Shown here: positions 51,300 through 61,500 of the stretch, piece after piece
How positions within the stretch are numbered: position 1 is the first letter of the stretch
Layout: each line of letters begins with the position of its first letter
DNA from: Pseudomonas sp. B33.4
GTDB taxonomy: Bacteria; Pseudomonadota; Gammaproteobacteria; Pseudomonadales; Pseudomonadaceae
Direction: 5' to 3'
DNA: 64,000 bases
NCBI RefSeq assembly: GCF_034555375.1
Contig: NZ_CP140706.1
Coordinates: 1,603,001-1,667,000 of the forward strand
Program-made: the position numbers and the translations under genes
The notes under the pieces: generated by a model
Seen by the model: only the letters and a program-made list of their open reading frames with translations
The model's database searches: none
What the model was told of the DNA's origin: nothing

Positions 51300-53459
51300 C
51301 TAAACCGCCGCCGAGCCGACACGGCCCTTGCGCAGTGCATCGATGACCGCTTCTTTCGGACCGTCGGCGACGACCCGGCCGTTGTCCAGCACCAGCAAGC
51401 GGTCCACCAGACTCAGCATCGAAGTACGGTGGGTGACCAGCAGCAAGGTTTTGCCTTGCACCCAGCCGTGCAACTTCTGGCGCAATTGGTCTTCGCTGCT
51501 GTTGTCCATGGCACTGGTGGGTTCGTCGAGCAGCATGATCGGCGGATCGAGCAACAGCGAGCGCGCCAGCAAAACGGCCTGGCGCTGGCCGCCGGAGAGC
51601 AATTGCCCGCGCTCGCCCACTGGCCGATCAAAGCCCTGCGGATGCTGGCGGGCGAGTTCGGTGACGCCGGTCAGTTCGGCGACTTCGAGCATTCGTGAAT
51701 CGCTGATGTAACGTGCGCCGAGTGTCAGGTTGTCGCGCAGGCTGCCGGCCAGCAGTGGCAGGTCGTGGGCGACGTAGCCGATCTGCTGACGCAGGTCGGC
51801 GACATCGAGTTGGCGCAGGTCGAGGCCGTCGAGCAGCAGTTGGCCTTCCTCGGGTTCATAGAAGCCCATGACCAAACGCGCCAAGGTACTTTTGCCCGAA
51901 CCGCTGCGGCCGATGATGCCGACCCGCTCGCCGGGTTTCAGGCTGAAGCTGACATTGCTCAGTGCCGGGGCATTCTGGCCGTTGTAATGAAAGGTCACGC
52001 CGTTGACGTCCAGCGCGCCTTGCAGTTGTGTGCGCTCCAGTGGCCGCTGTTTGCCATCGCGTTCCTGCGGCAGGGCCATCAGCGCATCGGTGCTTTTCAT
52101 GGTCAGTTGCGCTTGCTGATAGCGGGTGATCAGCCCGGCAATCTGGCCCAGCGGCGCGAGCACACGGCTGCCGAGCATATAACTGGCGACCAGCGCACCG
52201 ACGCTGAGGTTGCCGGCGATGATGCTGTAGACCCCGGCGACAATCGTCGCCATCCCGGAAAACTGCTGAATGAACAGCGTGCCATTGGTGGCCAGCGCCG
52301 AGAGATTGCGCGCATGGCTGTCGAGGCGGGTGAGGGCGCCGTGGGTGCTTTCCCATTTGTGCTGGCGCTCGCTTTCGGCGCTGCAAGCCTTGAGGGTTTC
52401 CAGGCCACCGAGGGTTTCGATCAGCACCGCCTGACGTTCGGCGCCGAGGCTCAGGCTCTTTTGCACGGTGTCACGCAGGCGCACCTGAATGATCATCGCG
52501 AAGATGATGGTGATTGGAAACGCCAGCAATGGAATCACCACCAGCCAGCCGCCGAGCAAGCCGATCACCACCAGCATCAACACCACGAAGGGCAGGTCGA
52601 TCAGACTGGTCAGCGTTACCGCCGTGAGAAATTCACGCAGACCCTGAAAATCATGAATGCTTTGGGCGAAACCGCCGATGGTCGCCGGCCGTGCCTTCAT
52701 CGACATGCCGGTGATGCGCTCGAACAATGTGGCGGAAAGAATCACATCGGTTTTCTTGCCGGCAGTGTCGAGCAAGTGCGCGCGCACCACCCGCAGGACC
52801 AGTTCAAACCCGGTGCCGATCAGCAAACCGATCGACAGCACCCACAAGGTCGAGGTGGCCTGATTCGGCACCACGCGGTCGTAGGTCTGCATCACGAACA
52901 GCGGCACCATCAGGCCCAGCAAGTTGATCAGGAAACTGGCGAGAATCGCATCGCTGTAGAGCCATTTCGACAGCTTCAATGTGTCGCGAAACCAGGCATG
53001 GACGCGCGGCACCAGCGGTGAACGCAGGTCTTCGAGTTCGTGGCGCGGCCGAGCGAACAAGGCTTGGCCGCTGTAGTGCTCATTGAGTTCGTCGCGGCTG
53101 ATCCATTGCTCACCGCCGTCGGCTTCGCTGGGCAGGATCAACGCTTTGCCGTCGTCGCCGAAACGCCGTAAAACAGCGGTGCGTCCGTCGTTGAGCAGCA
53201 GCAGAATTGGCAGGTTAAGCGGTGAGATGTCCTTTAAATCGCGGCGTAAAATGCGCGCCTGCAACCCGGCCCGGGCGGCGGCGCGGGGCAGCAGATCCAG
53301 GCTCAGGCGCTGTTTGTTGAGGGGCAGCCCGGCACTCAGGCTGGCGCGACTGACCGTCGCGCCATGCAGTTTGCAGAGGATCAACAGACCGTCGAGTAAC
53401 GGATCATCGAAGCTCAGCCGCGGATCGACCCCGGTGTGGCCGGGTTCCATGCTGGTCAT
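51300..53459 (-). CDS. Type I secretion ABC transporter (LapB/MapB-like)
   Basis: A 719-residue inner-membrane exporter. The N-terminal C39-like domain lacks the catalytic Cys/His (so it binds but does not cleave its substrate). Six helices follow, then the ATPase domain with Walker A GRSGSGKST, signature LLSGGQRQAV, Walker B IMLLDEPTSAMD and H-loop VTHRTS. The ATG at 53459 with GGGGAG upstream is preferred over other in-frame starts to 53537. It powers secretion of large adhesins, here the neighbouring one. In the same operon as the HlyD-type adaptor. Confidence 0.93.
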   Translation of the reverse strand: MTSMEPGHTGVDPRLSFDDPLLDGLLILCKLHGATVSRASLSAGLPLNKQRLSLDLLPRAAARAGLQARILRRDLKDISPLNLPILLLLNDGRTAVLRRFGDDGKALILPSEADGGEQWISRDELNEHYSGQALFARPRHELEDLRSPLVPRVHAWFRDTLKLSKWLYSDAILASFLINLLGLMVPLFVMQTYDRVVPNQATSTLWVLSIGLLIGTGFELVLRVVRAHLLDTAGKKTDVILSATLFERITGMSMKARPATIGGFAQSIHDFQGLREFLTAVTLTSLIDLPFVVLMLVVIGLLGGWLVVIPLLAFPITIIFAMIIQVRLRDTVQKSLSLGAERQAVLIETLGGLETLKACSAESERQHKWESTHGALTRLDSHARNLSALATNGTLFIQQFSGMATIVAGVYSIIAGNLSVGALVASYMLGSRVLAPLGQIAGLITRYQQAQLTMKSTDALMALPQERDGKQRPLERTQLQGALDVNGVTFHYNGQNAPALSNVSFSLKPGERVGIIGRSGSGKSTLARLVMGFYEPEEGQLLLDGLDLRQLDVADLRQQIGYVAHDLPLLAGSLRDNLTLGARYISDSRMLEVAELTGVTELARQHPQGFDRPVGERGQLLSGGQRQAVLLARSLLLDPPIMLLDEPTSAMDNSSEDQLRQKLHGWVQGKTLLLVTHRTSMLSLVDRLLVLDNGRVVADGPKEAVIDALRKGRVGSAAV

Positions 53460-53537
53460 ATTGATCGCTCCCCTGAAACGGTGGCACTGGCTACACAAAA
53501 CTGAACGGAACGCTTGATCGTCTATCACCCCAATCAC

Positions 53538-53625
53538 GTGTAGGAGCTGCCGCAGGCTGCGATCTTTTGATCTTGATCGTAAAAAACAACGTCAAAAGAT
53601 CGCAGCCTGCGGCAGCTCCTACAGG
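53538..53625. repeat. REP inverted pair
   Basis: TGTAGGAGCTGCCGCAGGCT family, between the TolC-like gene and the ABC transporter gene inside the presumed operon. It could reduce read-through from the TolC-like gene to the exporter genes. Confidence 0.85.
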
Positions 53626-53632
53626 GAGTTGG

Positions 53633-54991
53633 TTATTTCAATTCGGGGAGGCGGGCCTCGCTTTTCACTTCACTGGACGCAATCGCATCCGCCGGCAGCA
53701 CCACCCGTTGCTTGCTCAGCAACTGGCCCATGTTCGCCAGCACGCGGTACATCGAATATTCCTCGGTGTAGCGGATTTCGGTGTAGCGGCGGTTGGCGTT
53801 GTAGAGCTCGTTTTCACTGTCGAGCAAGTCGAGCAGGGTACGTTGGCCAAGGCCGAACTGATCCTGATACGCAGCGCGTACGCGTTTGGTGGTTTCGGCG
53901 TACTCGCGGGCGGTCGGGGTCTGTTTCTTCGCGTTTTCCATGGCGTTCCACGCCAGGCGGATGTTCTCGTTGAGCTGGCGCAGGGCGTTGTTGCGGATGT
54001 CCATCGCCTGATTGATCTGGTGCGCGTCGGAGGCGAGGCGTGCCTTGTCGCTGCCGCCACGGAACAGGTTGTAGTTCATCACCACACCTACGCGCCATTC
54101 GTTGTCGTGGCCTTCATCGCCTTGCACGTTGTTGTTCGCGCCCACGGCGGCTTCGGCATCGAAGCGCGGGTAGAACGGCGATTTGGCGACTTCATACTGG
54201 CTCTCGGCCGATTGCACGTCAGCCTGAGCGGACTTCAGATACGGGTTGTTGTCGACCATGCTCTGCTGCGCTTCACGCAATTCGGTCGGCAGTTCGCCAC
54301 GGGTCGAGGCCGGCGTTTCCAGCTCATCTGGCATTCGCCCGACCACGCTGTAGAAGTTGGCTTCAGCGTCAGACAGATCGACTTCGGCGGTGTCGAGGTT
54401 GTTCTGCGCCAGCGCTTTACGCGCGACCGATTGATCCGAGTCGGCGGTACTGCCGACGCCACGCTCGGTGCGCAGGCCAATCTGGTCGTTGACGCGCAGG
54501 TGCGCCTGCAAGTTGTTGCGGGCCAGGGTCACCAGTTCGCGACGCTTGAGCACTTCGAGGTAGACCTCGATGGTGCGCAGGGCCAGATCCTGAGCGGTAC
54601 CTTGCGCGTAGTAGGCGCGCGAATTGGACACGCCTTTGGTGCGCTCGACTTCGTTAGCGGTATTGAAGCCGTCGAACAGCATTTGCCGCAGGCGCAGCTC
54701 GGACTGGGTGTAATTGAGGATTTCGGTGTGGTGATTACCGAAGGCCCGGGTGTTGGTGTTATCGCTGTAGCCACGGCCATACGCAGCGTTCAAATCGACC
54801 GACGGATAGAAGCCGCCCTTGGCTACTTTGACTTGTTCATCAGCCGACAGGCGGGCGTCCACGCGCGAGGCCAGTTCCGGGTGAGTGGCGATGGTGCTTT
54901 GAATAGCCTCGGTGAGGTTCATGGCCTGGGCTTGAGAAGTGCAAGCCATGGCCAGCAAAACCGCGCTGCAGAGGGGGGTTAGAACGCGCAT
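53633..54991 (-). CDS. Type I secretion outer-membrane pore, TolC family (LapE/MapE-like)
   Basis: A 452-residue exported protein with a signal peptide (ending TSQAQA). The TolC repeat pattern is visible: two copies of about 190 residues with long heptad-like helices (EVERTKGVSNSRAYYAQGTAQ; ARLASDAHQINQAMDIRNNALRQL) and strand pairs such as NYNLFRGG. It is the outer-membrane conduit of the type I system and, in LapA-type systems, holds the adhesin's N-terminal retention module. GGGAGA precedes the ATG at 54991. It is divergent from the adhesin gene by 532 bases. Confidence 0.92.
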   Translation of the reverse strand: MRVLTPLCSAVLLAMACTSQAQAMNLTEAIQSTIATHPELASRVDARLSADEQVKVAKGGFYPSVDLNAAYGRGYSDNTNTRAFGNHHTEILNYTQSELRLRQMLFDGFNTANEVERTKGVSNSRAYYAQGTAQDLALRTIEVYLEVLKRRELVTLARNNLQAHLRVNDQIGLRTERGVGSTADSDQSVARKALAQNNLDTAEVDLSDAEANFYSVVGRMPDELETPASTRGELPTELREAQQSMVDNNPYLKSAQADVQSAESQYEVAKSPFYPRFDAEAAVGANNNVQGDEGHDNEWRVGVVMNYNLFRGGSDKARLASDAHQINQAMDIRNNALRQLNENIRLAWNAMENAKKQTPTAREYAETTKRVRAAYQDQFGLGQRTLLDLLDSENELYNANRRYTEIRYTEEYSMYRVLANMGQLLSKQRVVLPADAIASSEVKSEARLPELK

Positions 54992-55523
54992 GGGTGCATC
55001 TCCCTGAGTCCTGATGGTGTGTTACTGTCGCCAAATATTTGACGATATTTTTAGGTCTAAGCGTTTCACTCTTGTAACAACAGAGCTAAGAACATCCTGA
55101 AGCGTAGCTAAGAAAAAATTTTCATAAGGCTTATGCCGAAAAAAACTTATGCGCTTTGTAAAAACCGGCACATTGTTCAGCATGAAAGCCTTTGTTTTGT
55201 GCGCTTTAGGGAGCGCAGAAAGGCTTGAGGAAAGTTCCACTCACTTTGCGACATACGGCGAAGTACTGCTGAAGGGGAGGGACGCGTAGCGGTTGATGAG
55301 TGACAGATTTTTGTCACTCGGGTGATTCACCACCGTTACGTAGCGTTAGTAGGCGTATTGCTTTGATCAGAATGCGGAAGTGCTTGATAGCACTGATGTT
55401 TCCGGAATAAGCCACCTGCGAAACGAACTGTTGAAGGTGCGAGCGTCGCCTCCAACAACCCGATTGAGCCATGGGCTGCTTCGCTTACCAGTGCCGACGG
55501 TGGTCGGCAGCGGAGGATTTCAC
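54992..55523. promoter_or_regulatory. 532-base divergent control region of the adhesin and its secretion genes
   Basis: No gene is supported. The first 200 bases (55020-55200) are strongly AT-rich for this genome and probably hold the promoters. The inverted repeat at 55298-55319 is in the middle, and the last 200 bases look like a GC-rich 5' leader ending in GGAGG at 55512. FleQ or c-di-GMP control is plausible from family knowledge, but no site was confirmed. Confidence 0.5.
55298..55319. promoter_or_regulatory. Inverted repeat in the adhesin control region
   Basis: GAGTGACA-N6-TGTCACTC, a perfect 8-base dyad, 205 bases upstream of the adhesin start. It could be an operator or a hairpin in the leader. 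Confidence 0.45.
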
Positions 55524-58500
55524 ATGGCAACGCTCATCGGCACAGTCACTAAAGTCATTGGCCAGGTTTTCGCCCAGTCAGCCGACGGTACTAAACGCGC
55601 ACTGGTTGAGGGGGATCGCCTGTATGCCGGCGATCAACTGATCACCGGCGCAGAAGGCGCCGTCGCCGTTCATCTGCAGAACGGCCAGGAACTGACCCTG
55701 GGTCGTGACAGCAGCCTGACCATGACCGGTCAGTTGCTGGCCGATCAAGCGGCGCATGTGAACGTTGCGGAAGCCGTAACCCCGAGCGAAGCGCAACTGA
55801 CTGACGTTGAGCAGATCCAGAAAGCCATCGCTGCCGGTGATGACCCGAGCAAAACCGCCCAAGCCACTGCCGCCGGCCCGAATGCTCCGGGCGGTGCGCC
55901 GGGTGAGCTGGGCGGCGGCCACAGTTTTGTCTTGCTGACGGAAGTCGGCGGCCGGGTCGATCCGATCATCGGTTTCCCCACTGCCGGGTTCGGTGGTATT
56001 CCTGAATTCCCTGAAGAACGCCACAACGCGGTGATCGACAACGGCGATGACAACCTGGTGGTCGTCGTGCCGCCTCCGGTCAACAACCCGGTAACCCTTA
56101 CCGGCCTGAATGTCGCGGGCGGCGAACTGAACCTCAATGAAGCCAACCTGCCGGACGGTTCGGCGGCCAATCCGGGCGCACTGACGCAAAGTGGCAGCTT
56201 CACCGTGTCGGCGCCGGACGGTCTGACCAGCCTGAGCATCGGCGGCATCAACCTGATCAACGGCGGCGTAGCGGTCGGTTTCCCGCAATCGATCACCACG
56301 CAACTGGGCAACACTTTGACCATCACCGGCTACAACCCGGCGACCGGCGTGGTCAGTTACAGCTACACCCTTAACGGCAACGAAAGCCACGCGGCTGGCG
56401 ATGGCGCGAACAACCTCAGCGAACAGTTCACCGTGATTGCCGGTGACAGCAATGGCGACACCGCGACCGGTACGCTCGACGTCAATATTTCCGACGACGT
56501 GCCCAAGGCCTTTGATGACAGCAATGGCACGGCGTCAGAGACGCAGGTGACACTGACCGGCAATGTGCTGACCAATGATGTGCAAGGTGCCGATCGCGTG
56601 CCGACCGGGCCAGTCACGCCGGGCACGTTCACCGGGACTTACGGCACCTTGGTGCTCAATGCCAACGGCACGTACACCTACACGCTGAACACCAACGACG
56701 CCGACTTCAAAAATCTGCACGGTGGCGGCAATGGCACCGAGACGTTCGCGTACACCATCACCGATTCCGATGGTGATACCAGCACGGCGAATCTGGTTCT
56801 GCAGATCCACAACAATGATGACCCGGTGGTCATCAATGGCCTGAACGTTGAGGGCGGCGAGCTGACGGTTTACGAGAAAAACCTCAGTGACGGCAGCGCA
56901 CCGGACGCCACCGCGCTGACTCAAAGCGGCACGTTCACCATCACTGCACTCGATGGAGTAACGACCCTGACTGTCGGTGGCATCGCCGTTGTCACCAACG
57001 GGGTGGCCGCAGGCTTCCCGCAATCCGTGACCACGCCATTGGGCAGTACGCTGACCATCACCGGTTTCAACGCCGCCACCGGCGTGGTCAGCTACAGCTA
57101 CACCTTGGCCGATAACGAAGCACATCCAAACGCCAATGGCGCGAACAATCTGCCTGAGCAGTTCGCCGTCACGGTGGTCGACGATAACGGCACCACCGCC
57201 AATGGCACGCTGGACGTGAACATCGTCGACGATGTTCCCCGTGCGGTTGACGACGCCAATGGCACAGCCTCTGAAACCTTGCTGACCCTCACCGGCAACG
57301 TCCTGACCAATGACGTGCAAGGTGCCGATCGCGTACCGACCGGACCGGTCACCCCGGGCACGTTCACCGGGACTTACGGCACCTTGGTGCTGAACGCCAA
57401 CGGCACTTACACCTACACGCTGAACACCAATGACGCCGACTTCAAAAACCTGCACGGCGGTGGCAATGGCACGGAAACCTTCGCCTATACCATCACCGAT
57501 TCGGACGGTGATACCAGCACGGCGAATCTCGTTCTGCAGATCCACAACAACGACGATCCAGTAGTCATCAGCGGCCTCGACGTGAATGGCGGCGAACTCA
57601 CTGTTTACGAGAAAAACCTCAGCGACGGCAGCGCACCGGATTCCAGCGCTCTGACCCAAAGCGGCACGTTCACCATCACTGCGCTGGACGGCGTGACGAC
57701 CCTGACTGTCGGCGGCATCGCCGTCGTCACCAACGGCGTAGCGGCAGGTTTCCCACAATCGGTCACGACGCCATTGGGCAGCACGCTGACCATCACCGGT
57801 TTCAACACCACCACCGGCGTGGTCAGCTACAGCTACACCCTCGTCGACAACGAAGCACACCCAACGGCCAACGGCGCGAACAATCTGCCTGAGCAGTTCG
57901 CCGTCACCGTGGTCGATGACAACGGCACCACCGCCAACGCCACCCTTGATGTGAACATCGTCGACGATCTGCCCAAAGCCGTGGATGACAGCAACACCGG
58001 CACCGCGTCGGAAACCCTGCTGACCCTGACCGGCAACGTCCTGACCAATGACGTGCAAGGCGCCGACCGTGTACCCACCGGACCGGTCACCCCGGGCACC
58101 TTCACCGGGACTTACGGCACCTTGGTGCTGAACGCCAACGGCACGTATACCTACACGCTGAACACCAACGACGCCGACTTCAAAAACCTGCACGGTGGTG
58201 GCAACGGCACTGAAACCTTCGCCTACACGATCAATGATTCGGACGGTGATACCAGCACAGCGAATCTGGTTCTGCAGATCCACAACAACGACGATCCGGT
58301 GATTATCAACGGCCTCGACGTCAATGGCGGCGAACTCACCGTCTACGAGAAAAACCTCACTGATGGCAGCACGCCGGACGCCACCGCGCTGACTCAAAGC
58401 GGCACGTTCACCATCACTGCACTCGATGGCGTGACAACGCTGACCGTCGGCGGCATTGCCGTGGTCACCAACGGCGTGGCCGCAGGCTTCCCGCAATCCG

Positions 58501-61500
58501 TGACGACGCCATTGGGCAGTACGCTGACCATCACCGGTTTCAACGCCGCCACTGGCGTGGTCAGCTACAGCTACACCCTGGTCGACAACGAAGCGCATCC
58601 AACTGCCAACGGCGCGAATAATCTGCCTGAGCAATTCGCCGTCACCGTGGTCGATGACAACGGCACCACCGCCAACGCCACCCTCGATGTGAACATCGTC
58701 GACGATCTGCCCAAAGCCGTGGATGACAGCAACACCGGCACTGCGTCGGAAACCTTGCTGACCCTCACCGGCAACGTCCTGACCAATGATGTGCAAGGTG
58801 CTGATCGTGTGCCGACCGGACCCGTCACGCCAGGCACATTCACCGGGACTTACGGTACCTTGGTTCTGAACGCCAACGGCACCTACACCTATACGCTGAA
58901 CACCAATGACGCAGACTTCAAAAACCTCCACGGTGGTGGCAACGGCACAGAAACCTTCGCCTACACAATCACCGATTCGGACGGCGATACCAGCACCGCC
59001 AACCTCGTCCTGCAGATCCACAACAACGACGATCCGGTGATCATCAACGGCCTCGACGTCAATGGCGGCGAGCTCACCGTCTACGAGAAAAACCTCAGCG
59101 ACGGTACCGCTCCAGATACACCGGCGCTGACCCAGAGCGGCACCTTCACTGTCACCGCCCTCGACGGTCTGCAAACCCTGACCGTGGGCGGCATCAACGT
59201 GGTCACCGGCGGCGTGGCCGCAGGCTTCCCGCAATCGATCGTCACGCCGCTCGGCAGCACGTTGACCATCACCGGTTACAACCCGGCCACCGGCGTGGTC
59301 AGTTACAGCTACACCTTGGTCGACAACGAAACTCATCCAAACGCCAACGGCGCCAACAGCATCACCGAAAACTTCAACGTGGTGGCGACTGACACCGATG
59401 GCAGCACCGCCAACGGCCAGATCAACGTCAACATCGTCGATGATTTGCCGAGCGCCCATCCTGATGCCGCGTCGGTGGCGGAAGGCGGCACGGTCAGCGG
59501 TAATGTTCTGGATAACGATATCGGTGGCGCTGACGGCCCAGCCGTGACCGGCGCAGTGGTCGGCGTGCGCGCCGGCGCCGACACCTCAACCTCGGCCATC
59601 GGCGGCCTCAATAGCAACATCAACGGCACCTACGGCTACCTGACCCTGGACGCCAACGGCAACGCCGTTTACCACAGCAATCCCAACGTCGTGAGCGGCC
59701 CGGGCGCGGTGGATGTGTTCACCTACACCGTGCGCGATGCCGACGGCGATGAAAGCACCACCACCATCACCATCGATGTTTCCAACAGCAAACTGTGCGC
59801 GACCAGCGACACCGACGTCACCGTCTTCGAGAAAGCGCTGGATCTGACCAAGGACGGCGCGGATCTGGCGCCCGGTACGGTCACTGGCAGCGACCCGACC
59901 AGCACCGGCGAAACCGCGTCCGGCACCCTGGTCGGTTCGGTCACCGGCGCGGTCGGTGCGATCAGCTATGCGCTGGTCGGCAGTGCTACTGGCAACTACG
60001 GGCAGATCGTCCTCAACCCCAACGGCACGTACACCTACACGCTGACCTCGCCGGCGAGCACCACGCCACATGCCGACGACGGCGCCAACAGCCTGAGCGA
60101 AACCTTCACCTATCAGGCTACCGACTCGCTGGGCAACATCGTCACCAGCACCATTGTGGTGAACATCGTCGATGACGTGCCGAAAGCAGTGAACGACAGC
60201 AACATCAACAGCGCCTCGGAAACCCAGTTGACCCTGACCGGCAACGTGCTGAGCAACGATGTGCAAGGCGCCGATGTGGTGGCGACCGGACCAAATGCCG
60301 GGCCGATCACCGCCGGCACCTTCACCGGTACGTACGGCACCCTGGTGCTCAACGCCAACGGCACGTACACCTACACGCTGAATCCCAACGATGCCGACTT
60401 CAAAAACCTGCATGGCGGTGGCAACGGCACCGAGACCTTCACCTACACGCTGACCGATGCCGACGGCGACACCAGCACCGCCAACTTGGTGCTGAACATT
60501 CACAACAATGACGATCCGGTGCTGCTCAATGGCCTCGACGTCAACGGCGGCGAACTCACCGTCTACGAGAAAAACCTCAGCGACGGCACCAGCCCCAACA
60601 CTCCGGCGCTGACCCAGAGCGGTACGTTCACCGTCACTGCGCTCGATGGCCTGCAAACCCTCACCGTCGGCGGCATTGCCGTGGTCACTAATGGCGTCGC
60701 CGCAGGCTTCCCGCAATCGGTCGTCTCGCCGCTGGGCAGCACCTTCACCATCACCGGTTACAACCCGGCCACTGGCGTGATCAGCTACAGCTATACCCTG
60801 GTCGATAACGAAACCCACCCGAACGCCAACGGTGCCAACAGCCTCACCGAGAACTTCAATGTGGTGGCTACCGACACCGATGGCAGCACCGCTAACGGTC
60901 AGATCAACGTCAATATCATCGACGACCTGCCGACCGCCAAACCCGACACCGGCTCGGTGGCGGAGGGCGGTACGGTCAACGTCAGTGTGCTCGGCAATGA
61001 CGTCAGCGGTGCCGATGGCGCGGCCACGGTGGTTGGCGTGCGTGCCGGCAGCAATACTGGCACTTCAGCCATCGGTGGCCTCAACAGCAACATCAATGGC
61101 AACTTCGGTTACCTGACCCTCGATGCGGCGGGCAACGCCGTTTACCACAGCAACCCGAACTCGGTGAGCCCACCGGGTGCCACCGACACGTTCACCTACA
61201 CCATCCGCGACAGCGACGGCGACGAAAGCACCACGACCATCACCATAAACGTCGCCGACAGCAAACTGCTGGCCTCGGTCGATCAGGACGTGACGGTGTA
61301 TGAAAAAGCCCTCGATCTGAGCAAGGACGGCGCGGATCTGGCCCCTGGTACGGTCACCGGCAGCGACCCGAGCAACACTGGCGAAACCGCCACCGGCACG
61401 CTGGTCGGCGCAGTCACTGGCGGCACGGGCGCGATCACTTACACCCTGGTCGGCAGCGCCACTGGCACTTACGGGCAGATCCAGCTGAACGCCGACGGCA

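Noticed and set aside
56535..60818. Long minus-strand open frames (974 and 410 codons) opposite the adhesin
   Set aside because: The plus strand encodes recognisable adhesin domains throughout; these are shadows of its repeats.
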